The notes beneath the pieces were generated by a model, which saw only the letters and a program-made list of their open reading frames with translations, did not search any database and was not told the origin of the DNA. A stretch of DNA of 64,000 nucleotides from Rhodospirillales bacterium (GTDB lineage Bacteria; Pseudomonadota; Alphaproteobacteria; Rhodospirillales; Defluviicoccaceae), in NCBI GenBank assembly GCA_007695045.1, contig REEP01000056.1, positions 25,422 through 89,421 of the forward strand, given 5' to 3'. Of this stretch, positions 57,501 to 64,000 are shown in pieces. The position numbers were made by a program, and so were the translations under genes. How positions within the stretch are numbered: the stretch's first letter is position 1; each line of letters opens with the position of its first letter.

Positions 57501-58286
57501 TCACAGGCGTTGGAGGACGGTGGGCTCGAACACCTCATGCAGGACGCGGTCCACGTTGGCAAGCGTCGCCGCAACGCCCAGGGCATGCAACGAAGTCACA
57601 CCGTGACCGCGAATGCCACACGGGACGATGCCAAGATAATGGGAGAGATCCGGTGCGACGTTGAGCGCAATGCCGTGGTAGGTCACCCAGCGTCGGACCC
57701 GCACCCCGATAGCGGCGATCTTGGCCTCCGTGCCGGCGCCGTCCTCGACCCATACCCCCACCCGTCCCGGCCGCACCTGCCCCGTCACGCCGAACCGGGC
57801 CAGTGCCGCGATCACCCACTGTTCCAGCGCATGCACGTAGGCCCGGACGTCGCCGCCGCGTCGCTGCAAGTCCAGCATGACGTAGGCCACCCGCTGCCCC
57901 GGCCCGTGATAGGTATAACGCCCACCCCGGCCCGCGACGTACACGGGGAATGCATCAGGCGCAATCAGGTCCTCCGGACGCGCGCTGGTTCCGGCCGTGT
58001 ACAGCGGCGGATGCTCCAAGAGCCAGACCGCTTCCGCGGCCGTGCCGGCGCGGATCTCCGCCACCCTTCGTTCCATCCAGGCCAGGGCGGCCGGGTAGGC
58101 AACCAGGCCGCGACTGACGGGCCATTCCACCCCAGCCAGCGGCATCAGCCCGTCATCGGTCGATACAACTTCTGATACACGCGGAGCCTGCGGCGAGGAG
58201 GGGAACTGCGCCGGGGACGATGGCGAGGGTTGCGATGGGAGCAGTGACGGGGGCCGGGAACCGGGAGACGAATCGGCTGTTTGCAT
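57501..58286 (-). CDS. lipB: Octanoyltransferase LipB
   Basis: LipB moves octanoate from acyl carrier protein to lipoyl domains as the first step of lipoate synthesis. Visible are [47 protein letters not shown], the catalytic Lys ([24 protein letters not shown]) and the Cys ([15 protein letters not shown]). The product is 261 aa from ATG 58286; the first about 45 residues are a Ser/Pro-rich tail. ATG 58145 would give a 214-aa canonical form, so the N-terminus is uncertain. Confidence 0.92.
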   Translation of the reverse strand: MQTADSSPGSRPPSLLPSQPSPSSPAQFPSSPQAPRVSEVVSTDDGLMPLAGVEWPVSRGLVAYPAALAWMERRVAEIRAGTAAEAVWLLEHPPLYTAGTSARPEDLIAPDAFPVYVAGRGGRYTYHGPGQRVAYVMLDLQRRGGDVRAYVHALEQWVIAALARFGVTGQVRPGRVGVWVEDGAGTEAKIAAIGVRVRRWVTYHGIALNVAPDLSHYLGIVPCGIRGHGVTSLHALGVAATLANVDRVLHEVFEPTVLQRL

Positions 58287-58373
58287 TTTTGCGGCCGGCA
58301 CCTTGATCGTGTTCAAGTCATCTGGTATGTGCCGAAATCGGCGTGGCAGACAAGGGTCCCCGCTCATTCTTTT

Positions 58374-58460
58374 GCGGTCGTGGCGGAATTGGTAGACGCG
58401 CAGCGTTGAGGGCGCTGTGGGGGAAACCCCGTGGAAGTTCGAGTCTTCTCGACCGCACCA
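58374..58460 (+). tRNA. tRNA-Leu (anticodon GAG)
   Basis: This is an 87-nt class II tRNA. Acceptor stem GCGGTCG/CGACCGC is perfect, anticodon stem CAGCG/CGCTG flanks loop TTGAGGG (anticodon GAG, reading CUC and CUU), and a long variable arm (GGGGGAAACCCC) follows. The T-arm has TTCGAGT and the CCA end is encoded. It stands alone between lipB and the MerR regulator, on the plus strand. Confidence 0.97.
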
Positions 58461-58543
58461 ACGCCAACAGTGAGAGCGCGCCTTGCTGAGCCCGGTGGCA
58501 AAGGGTCGCCGTCAGCCCGTATCCCTGTCGGGGACTTCGGCAC

Positions 58544-58559
58544 TTTACGTTCGCGTAAA
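58544..58559. promoter_or_regulatory. Putative operator of the MerR/LiuR-like regulator
   Basis: The inverted repeat TTTACG-TTCG-CGTAAA lies 20-36 bp upstream of the regulator start. MerR-family LiuR-type regulators of branched-chain and fatty acid catabolism recognise TTTACG/CGTAAA-type dyads (family knowledge), and autoregulation is usual. Confidence 0.5.
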
Positions 58560-58579
58560 CGCGACCTACCTTCGATGGC

Positions 58580-59005
58580 ATGGCGCGCACCTATGGCATC
58601 GCCGAACTCGCGGAAGAATTCGGCATCACCACGCGGACAATCCGCTTCTACGAGGATCAAGGGCTGATCACGCCCTGCCGGGAGGGTAAGCGGCGCGTCT
58701 ATCGGTCGCGCGATCGGGTCCGCCTGAAACTGATCATGCGGGGCAAACGTCTCGGCTTCTCTCTCGATGAGATCCGGGAGATGATCGATATCTACGACGT
58801 GGATCGCTCCGAAGTCTCGCAGCTTCGCCTGGTGCTCAACAAGATTGCCGAACGGCGCCAAGCCCTGCTGCAGCAGCAAACCGACATCGCGACCATGCTG
58901 GCAGAGTTACAGGATCTGCAGAATCGCTGTGCCTGGTTGCTGCACGAGAAGAAGGGTCCCGAGACTCAGGCGATCTCCGATCCATCGGTCCTTCCGGCGC
59001 GCTGA
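58580..59005 (+). CDS. MerR-family regulator, LiuR-like
   Basis: The 141-aa protein has an N-terminal MerR winged helix (YGIAELAEEFGITTRTIRFYEDQGLITPCREGKRRVYRSRDRVRLKLIMRGKRLGFSLDEIREMIDIYD) and a C-terminal dimerisation coiled coil. The winged-helix sequence is of the type found in LiuR, the isovaleryl-CoA/leucine catabolism regulator of proteobacteria. No leucine catabolic genes are adjacent, so the regulon would be elsewhere. The operator-like repeat upstream fits autoregulation. Confidence 0.88.
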   Translation: MARTYGIAELAEEFGITTRTIRFYEDQGLITPCREGKRRVYRSRDRVRLKLIMRGKRLGFSLDEIREMIDIYDVDRSEVSQLRLVLNKIAERRQALLQQQTDIATMLAELQDLQNRCAWLLHEKKGPETQAISDPSVLPAR

Positions 59006-59013
59006 CCGCAGCG

Positions 59014-59043
59014 CATAACGATCTCATAACGATCTCATAACGA
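59014..59043. repeat. 11-bp tandem repeat, 2.7 copies
   Basis: CATAACGATCT is repeated at 59014-59024 and 59025-59035, followed by CATAACGA, immediately after the MerR gene stop. The DNA is non-coding. Confidence 0.9.
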
Positions 59044-59130
59044 CAGGGGCATTGCCGGCCGGCGGCAGCGTCGCTAACCATGGCGGCGGCCCGGAGTGGC
59101 TCAAGCGGGGGGCGTTACGGCGATGGGATA

Positions 59131-59760
59131 GTGCTGTTGAAGGCGATGTTGGCAGGCTTCATCATCGCCGTCCCGATCGGCGCCATTGGCGCGCTCTGTC
59201 TCCGCCGCGGCCTGGAGGGGCGCTGGCTGCTCGGCATCGCAACCGCTTTCGGTGCCGCGACCGCGGATGCCGTGCTGGCGGCCGCGGCCCTGTTCGGTCT
59301 CTCCCTGATCGTCGGCGCTGTTGTCGAAAACCAGGAGCTTCTGCGCTTTGTCGGGGGGATCGTGCTGGTCTATCTCGGCGCCCGCATGATCGTGCATCGG
59401 CATGACGTTGTCCCCGCCAAGGCCAGCGGTCCACTGGAGCAGCGGGAACGCAAACGCGACCTGTCCGGTGCCGCCTCAACCGGGTTCGTGCTCACCCTGC
59501 TCAACCCGGCGGTCCTGGTCGCGTTCTTTGCGATTTTCGCCGCCTTGGGGCTGACGGGGCACCAATCCCAGAGCGGGGTGATCATCGGCGGCGCGTTTGC
59601 CGGTTCGATGATGTGGTGGCTGGCCCTGATCGGTCTCGCCGTCGGCCTGCGAGACCGCATCCCATTGAATCTTCTCGCCGTCACCAATGCCGCGCTCGGG
59701 GCTCTTGTCGTCATACTCGGCATCGCGAGCTGGATGACACTGGTCCGGCTGTACCTGTGA
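59131..59760 (+). CDS. LysE/RhtB-family exporter
   Basis: The 209-aa (from GTG 59131) integral membrane protein has six predicted helices. It shows the LysE family opening LLKAMLAGFIIAVPIGAIGALCLRRGLEG, then GIATAFGAATADAVLAAAALFGL and the central TGFVLTLLNPAVLVAFFAIFAALGL. Members export amino acids or related small metabolites, and the substrate is unknown. The frame is open to ATG 59080, adding 17 hydrophilic residues. It converges on the SLC13 permease gene. Confidence 0.85.
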   Translation: MLLKAMLAGFIIAVPIGAIGALCLRRGLEGRWLLGIATAFGAATADAVLAAAALFGLSLIVGAVVENQELLRFVGGIVLVYLGARMIVHRHDVVPAKASGPLEQRERKRDLSGAASTGFVLTLLNPAVLVAFFAIFAALGLTGHQSQSGVIIGGAFAGSMMWWLALIGLAVGLRDRIPLNLLAVTNAALGALVVILGIASWMTLVRLYL

Positions 59761-59776
59761 CGTTGGCGGCCACGCC

Positions 59777-61558
59777 TTACAGCGGCCACACCCACAGAAT
59801 TGCGGGGACCGCGATCGTGACGATCAGAATCTCCAGCGGCAGCCCCATCCGCCAATAGTCGCCGAAAGCGTATCCGCCCGGCCCCAGGATGATGGTGTTG
59901 TTCTGATGGCCGATCGGGGTGAGGAAGGCGCATGAGGCCCCGACCGCCACGCCCATCAGGAAGGGGTCGGCGCTGACGCCGAGCTTGCCGGCAATTGCCA
60001 TTGCGAGCGGCGCCATCAGTACCGCGGTCGCGGCATTGTTGATGATGTCCGACAGGGTCATGGTGATGACGATGATCACGGCAAGGATGACCGCAGGCGG
60101 CACCCCGGCCGCCAACTCCAGCAGCCCGGTGGCGAGAAGGTCGGTGGTCCCGGTGGTCTGCAACGCACCACCCACCGGGATCATCGCCGCCAGGAGCACG
60201 ATCACCGGCCAGTCCACGCTGCTGTAGAGCTCCCGCAGCGGCACAATGTTGAGGAGCACCATGGCGACCGCGGCAAGGCCCAACGCCACCGGCATGGACA
60301 GGAACCCGAGTGTCGCAGCAGCAATGGCCGCGCCGAAGATTGCCATGGAAAGGACGGCCCACCGGACAGAGGTGATCACCATCCCGCGCCGCCCGAGGGC
60401 GAGGCAGCCCAGCGTGGTGATGACCGAGGTCAGGCGCTCAGGATCCCCTTCGGCCAGCAACACATCACCGGCCTGGAACCGGAACGACCGCAGCCGCCCG
60501 CGATAGGGGCGTCCCTTGCGCGACACCGCCACCAAGTTGACGCCGAAGCGGTCGCGCAGGCGCAAGCCCTCGGCCGTCCGCCCCTCGATCACCGAACGCG
60601 GCAGCACCACCGCCTCCATCATCTCGGTCTCGGTAATGCCCAGCAGCTTCCTGGTTTCGTGACGCTTCTCCGGCGGTCGCAGAGCAAGGGCCGACAACAG
60701 GCCTTCCAGTGACGTGGGGCTCACTTCGACGATCAGAATATCCCCCGCCTCGATCTGCTGCAGGCGGCTGGGGCCGTCGATGCGGCGGTCGCCCCGGATC
60801 AGGCGCAGCACGGTCGCGTCCTTTTCCGCGGCAAGTTCGTCCATCTCCTTGAGAGAGCGGCCGACCGACGGGCTATCCTCGGGCACCTCCGCCTCGCTCA
60901 CGTAGTTGTCGATGGCGAACAGGTCGCGCGGCGATTGGCGGGCGGCGCGAGCCCTCGGGATCAAGCGCCAGCCGATGAGGGCCACAAAGGCGATGCCGGC
61001 CAACGCCAGAATCCCGCCCACCGGGGAGAAATCGAACATGGTGAACGGCGTGCCGGTGGCCTGCCCGCGGAACGTGGCAATGATGATGTTCGGCGGCGTG
61101 CCGATCAGAGTCACCAGCCCCCCCAGGATGCAACCGAACGACAGCGGCATCAGGATGATTGCCGGCGAATGTCCAGCCCTGGCCGCCACCTGCAGGGCCG
61201 CCGGCATCAGCAACGCGAGGGCGCCCACGTTGTTCATGAACGTGGACAGCGCGCCGCCGACGGAGGCCAACAATCCGATCTGCCGCGTCGGCGCCTTCAC
61301 CGGCGGCAGCACGTATCGGGCCACCAGGTCCACCGCGCCGGCGTTACGCAGGCCGGCGCTGACCACCAGGACGAGGGCGACGGTGACCGTGGCGGGGTGA
61401 CCGAAGCCGCTGAACACCTCCTCGAACGGGACCGTGCCGCCGAGTGTCGCCGCCATCAGCGCGGCGAACGCGATGATGTCGTAGCGCCAGCGGCCCCAGG
61501 CGAACAGCGCGAGGACACATCCCAACAAGCCGAGCAAAAATATCTGTTGTGGGGTCAT
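59777..61558 (-). CDS. SLC13/DASS-type permease with two RCK_C (TrkA-C) domains
   Basis: The 593-aa transporter has N-terminal helices containing ALSTFMNNVGALALLMPAALQVA and LGGLVTLIGTPPNIIIATF. Two cytoplasmic TrkA-C-like modules (about residues 205-290 and 295-375; KDATVLRLIRGDRRIDGPSRLQQIEAGDILIVEV) follow, then further helices with DIINNAATAVLMAPLAMAIA and SCAFLTPIGHQNNTIILGPG. The repeated SNNA/TP-type motifs mark the dicarboxylate/sulfate (DASS) group. Substrate could be sulfate, dicarboxylate or another anion; TrkA-C suggests ligand gating. Confidence 0.88.
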   Translation of the reverse strand: MTPQQIFLLGLLGCVLALFAWGRWRYDIIAFAALMAATLGGTVPFEEVFSGFGHPATVTVALVLVVSAGLRNAGAVDLVARYVLPPVKAPTRQIGLLASVGGALSTFMNNVGALALLMPAALQVAARAGHSPAIILMPLSFGCILGGLVTLIGTPPNIIIATFRGQATGTPFTMFDFSPVGGILALAGIAFVALIGWRLIPRARAARQSPRDLFAIDNYVSEAEVPEDSPSVGRSLKEMDELAAEKDATVLRLIRGDRRIDGPSRLQQIEAGDILIVEVSPTSLEGLLSALALRPPEKRHETRKLLGITETEMMEAVVLPRSVIEGRTAEGLRLRDRFGVNLVAVSRKGRPYRGRLRSFRFQAGDVLLAEGDPERLTSVITTLGCLALGRRGMVITSVRWAVLSMAIFGAAIAAATLGFLSMPVALGLAAVAMVLLNIVPLRELYSSVDWPVIVLLAAMIPVGGALQTTGTTDLLATGLLELAAGVPPAVILAVIIVITMTLSDIINNAATAVLMAPLAMAIAGKLGVSADPFLMGVAVGASCAFLTPIGHQNNTIILGPGGYAFGDYWRMGLPLEILIVTIAVPAILWVWPL

Positions 61559-61688
61559 CGAGGTGAGCGGTTTTTCAGAGCCGATCGTCGGAACTGCACC
61601 GTGCGGAGAGCGCCGGCGATCCTGTCAGAGGACCCGGCTCCGCGCAACGTCGCCGCGCGCGGAATCGCCGGTCCGCGCGGATCGGTCC

Positions 61689-62936
61689 TCAATGCGGCGG
61701 CAACGGCACAGGCGGCCGGGCAAGGTACAGCTTGCCGATCCCGTTCAGGGTCGCGTGAAGCTGGCCGAACTGGCGAAAGAACACATCCGGTTCCGCAGCA
61801 AAACCGGCGCCAATCTCGGCCAGAGAGCGGCGGCCATCGATGCGGCGGAGGATGGCGCCGGCCAGTGGCGGCAGCGGCAGACGCAGGCTGATGCCTTCGA
61901 ACCCGACCGTCAGGGCAACCCCCGGCTGCAGTTGCCGTGCCACGGCCGGTCCGTCGACATCGCGGAGCACCGGCACCGCCGCCGGATCGTCCGGTGCCGG
62001 TGGTGTCACCGGATTGGCGGCCCTGACCGCATAGAAGACGTGCTTGCGCATGGCGCCGGCCAGCCGTTCGGCGAAGGCCCAGCGGTCTTCCCGGGACAGA
62101 GCCTGCACGCGCGTGCGCAGGATCGGGTCGGCGAGGAAGGTCAGCGGATCGTAGAACGCCGGTTCGATGAACGTCGTGACCCGCAGGGCCGCATCGTGGC
62201 ACAGGGCCAGCGTTTCCGGCACCGTGAAGGGCCGGTCTCGAGCATGCAGGAACAGGTCGTAGAGGCCGGCATCCCCCTGCTCCAGATGGTCGCGGAGGAA
62301 CGGGTTGCGTTTGAGCGGATGGGTGTCCGGCAGCTGCCGCAGCAGTCGCCGGGTGATGTCGAGGCGGCGATCGTCGGTGATGGCCCCGTGTGCGGCCACG
62401 GTTCGCAGCATCGCCTGCATCGGGTACACCCCGTCGCGCCCATGCGGCGCGTACAACATCAATCCCAGGCCGCCGTCGTCGGCCAGGACGCCGGTGAGAG
62501 CGCGAAGCCCCGCCGCCGGATCGGCCAGATGATGCAAAACACCGCAGCAATCGATGTAATCGAACCGGCCCACCTCGGCGGGGTCGAGCTCGAGCAGAGA
62601 CAGGCGCCGGAAGCGGATGTTGCGAAGACCGCGCGCCTGGGCTCGCGCTTCGGCGATGCGGCGGGCGCCGTCGGCGATATCGATGTACAGCACTTCACTC
62701 GCCGGGGCGCGGTCGGCGAGCTGTTGTGCCATCATGATCGCAGCGTCACCCGTGCCGCCCCCGGCCGCCAGCATGCGCCATGGCCGGGTGAAATCCATTT
62801 TGCCACCAAAGACGTGGTGGTTGAGCTCATCCAGGTGGCTCGGCGAGCCGACGATCAGCCGCCTGCGCTCGTCGGCCGGGTCGCGGACGGGATACGGGTA
62901 GGCCTCGTACTGGCTGCGAACCGGATCGTCAGCCAC
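61689..62936 (-). CDS. Class I SAM-dependent methyltransferase, unknown substrate
   Basis: The 415-aa protein starts MADDPVRSQYEAYPYPVRDP. It has a methyltransferase core: MLAAGGGTGDAAIMMAQQ (SAM loop), VLYIDIADGARRIAEARAQ and DYIDCCGVLHHLADPAAGLRAL. A helical middle part (LRDHLEQGDAGLYDLFLHARDRPFTVPETLALC) and a C-terminal about 90-residue domain resembling a small winged-helix or PqqD-type fold (LRRIDGRRSLAEIGAGFAAEPDVFFRQFGQLHATL) follow. The YxxYPYP start is shared with a group of large bacterial methyltransferases of unknown substrate. Confidence 0.82.
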   Translation of the reverse strand: MADDPVRSQYEAYPYPVRDPADERRRLIVGSPSHLDELNHHVFGGKMDFTRPWRMLAAGGGTGDAAIMMAQQLADRAPASEVLYIDIADGARRIAEARAQARGLRNIRFRRLSLLELDPAEVGRFDYIDCCGVLHHLADPAAGLRALTGVLADDGGLGLMLYAPHGRDGVYPMQAMLRTVAAHGAITDDRRLDITRRLLRQLPDTHPLKRNPFLRDHLEQGDAGLYDLFLHARDRPFTVPETLALCHDAALRVTTFIEPAFYDPLTFLADPILRTRVQALSREDRWAFAERLAGAMRKHVFYAVRAANPVTPPAPDDPAAVPVLRDVDGPAVARQLQPGVALTVGFEGISLRLPLPPLAGAILRRIDGRRSLAEIGAGFAAEPDVFFRQFGQLHATLNGIGKLYLARPPVPLPPH

Positions 62937-62977
62937 GAAGCAGAGACCCTTTCGCCGTTTCGCAGCCGGTGGCGGCG

Positions 62978-63337
62978 CTACGCTTCGCGCAGCCAGACCC
63001 AGGCCGCCTCCCGTTGGTCCGGGGTGAAATGCCTGACCTCCGAATATTTGTACAGGTCACGGAGCCGCTCTACATCATCGACCAAGCGGTCCGCACAGAC
63101 CACAGCCACCCGGTCGACCAGACCGCGGTGACTCATCAGGAATGAGACGTTGGCCGACCGGGCGCCCTTGTCCCAGCCATCCAGCGCTTCCCAGTCGTAC
63201 AGGAGGCGGTAGCGCTCCCGCGTGTCCATCACCTCCGACAGACGCTCGATAAGGGCTGCCTTGTCGTCTTCGGTGATCGTCCCCGAGGCCTTGATCTCGA
63301 CAATGATCCCCTCGCTTTCCGGCATGACTTGCAGCAT
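62978..63337 (-). CDS. SpoIIAA-like (STAS-related) protein
   Basis: The 119-aa protein has the SpoIIAA-like (PF11964-type) fold: MLQVMPESEGIIVEIKASGTITEDDKAALIERLSEVMDTRERYRLLYDWEALDGWDKGARSANVSFL, ending YSEVRHFTPDQREAAWVWL. Such proteins bind lipids or small ligands in some bacteria, but function is mostly unknown. It lies 41 bp after the methyltransferase start side and is divergent from the STAS-MlaE permease gene. Confidence 0.85.
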   Translation of the reverse strand: MLQVMPESEGIIVEIKASGTITEDDKAALIERLSEVMDTRERYRLLYDWEALDGWDKGARSANVSFLMSHRGLVDRVAVVCADRLVDDVERLRDLYKYSEVRHFTPDQREAAWVWLREA

Positions 63338-63441
63338 GGTTCTCTCCCTTGGGCTTGGCCGGCCCTGCGACCACCTTGCGGGGGGTGGCCGCGTCCTCTC
63401 CGGCCGGCACCTTAGCCGTGTTTCAAAACCGGGAGAAGAGC

Positions 63442-64000
63442 TTGTCAGACCATCCTCGCCAGCACGGCCCGGCTCCGGGTCGGTTCTCGGTGACGCCGGC
63501 CGACGACGGCGACCTGACGCTTCAGATCTCCGGTGACTGGTCGATGCAGGCGACCGTGCCGCCTTCGGCCGAGGTCACCGACAGTCTCGCCGCCGCCGGG
63601 TCGGTACGGACGGTCACGGTCTCGGCCGAACAGCTCGGCCGCTGGGACAGTGCCCTGCTGACGATGCTGCTGGCCGTGCGCGGGTTCGCCGAAGGGCGCG
63701 GGATCGACGTCGACCTGTCAGGCTTGCCGGAGGGGGTGCGGAAGCTCCTGCACTTGGCGGAGGCGGTGCCGGAGCGGAGCGGCGCCAGGCGCGCCCCCGC
63801 CGGCCGCGGCAACCTCCTGGCGCGGGTGGGAATTGGCGTCACCCGGGCGACATCCGGAGTGCGGGAGGCGCTGACCTTCGTCGGTGAGGGCACACTGAGC
63901 GTCGGTCGGCTGCTGACCGGCCGGGCCCGGGTGCGACGGAGCGATCTGCTGGTGATCGTGCAGCAGACCGGGGCCCAGGCGCTGCCCATCGTCTCCCTGA
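63442..64000 (+). CDS. STAS-MlaE fusion, ABC-type lipid transport permease (5' part)
   Basis: The frame is open from a TTG at 63442 (GGGAG about 6 bp upstream) to the window edge, 186 codons. Residues 15-115 form an STAS-like domain (FSVTPADDGDLTLQISGDWSMQATVPPSAEV ... VSAEQLGRWDSALLTMLLAVRGFAEGRG). An amphipathic linker follows, then QQTGAQALPIVSL, the conserved MlaE (permease) start. MlaE works with MlaF/MlaD in phospholipid transport between membranes. The transmembrane core is outside the window. There is no ATG/GTG alternative near the STAS start. Confidence 0.85.
   Translation, partial: MSDHPRQHGPAPGRFSVTPADDGDLTLQISGDWSMQATVPPSAEVTDSLAAAGSVRTVTVSAEQLGRWDSALLTMLLAVRGFAEGRGIDVDLSGLPEGVRKLLHLAEAVPERSGARRAPAGRGNLLARVGIGVTRATSGVREALTFVGEGTLSVGRLLTGRARVRRSDLLVIVQQTGAQALPIVSL

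Overview
The window is about 64 kb of a high-GC chromosome from an alphaproteobacterium, most likely a flagellated Rhodospirillales-type organism. The evidence is the CtrA/SciP/FlbD regulatory trio, the FlhF/FlhG pair typical of polar flagellation, the adjacent glyQ-glyS-ppdK genes, the ruvCAB-ybgC-tolQRAB-pal-cpoB-tilS-ftsH-folP-glmM run, and an octaprenyl diphosphate synthase for ubiquinone side chains. Nearly everything is chromosomal housekeeping. I see no rRNA, insertion sequence, prophage, plasmid module or CRISPR array.

Layout. 1-10.4 kb: the end of an M15-type peptidase and queA (+), a 0.7-kb AT-rich non-coding gap, then on the minus strand DUF2007, trmN6, an S49 peptidase, a zinc-ribbon protein, glyQ, glyS and ppdK. 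10.6-18.1 kb: ispB and tRNA-Pro(CGG); a 510-aa protein of unknown function; a universal stress protein; dodecin; a HAD phosphatase coupled to a CDP-alcohol phosphatidyltransferase; a ChaC-like protein; a lipoprotein-type cytochrome c without a usual axial Met; and a VOC protein. 18.2-21.5 kb: thiE, class I aldolase, an unknown protein and gap (-). 21.7-39.8 kb (+): a coiled-coil protein, zapA, a candidate 6S RNA, 5-formyl-THF cyclo-ligase, ymdB-like, yebC, ruvCAB, ybgC, the Tol-Pal system, tilS, ftsH, folP, glmM and thiD.

39.9-57.4 kb is the motility and cell-cycle block. ctrA (-) diverges from fliI-fliJ and an unknown exported protein (+). A compact ten-gene minus-strand operon follows: fliF-fliG-fliH-fliN-motA/pomA-like-flbD-flhA-flhF-flhG-fliK. 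sciP lies just upstream of fliF. CtrA-like half-site pairs are visible upstream of ctrA, fliF and sciP, suggesting that the regulator, its inhibitor and the first flagellar operon form one circuit here. A GGDEF diguanylate cyclase follows, then lipB, tRNA-Leu(GAG), a MerR/LiuR-like regulator with its own operator, a LysE-family exporter, an SLC13-type permease, a methyltransferase, a SpoIIAA-like protein and the start of a STAS-MlaE permease cut by the window edge.

The most unusual genome-level signal is the number of short perfect or near-perfect tandem duplications (9-18 bp units, 2-7 copies), inside genes (usually in frame) and between them. No clearly novel multi-gene system stands out. 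The best candidates for follow-up are the CtrA-SciP-FlbD cluster, the phosphatidyltransferase/HAD pair, the 510-aa repeat protein, and the unknown exported protein beside fliIJ.
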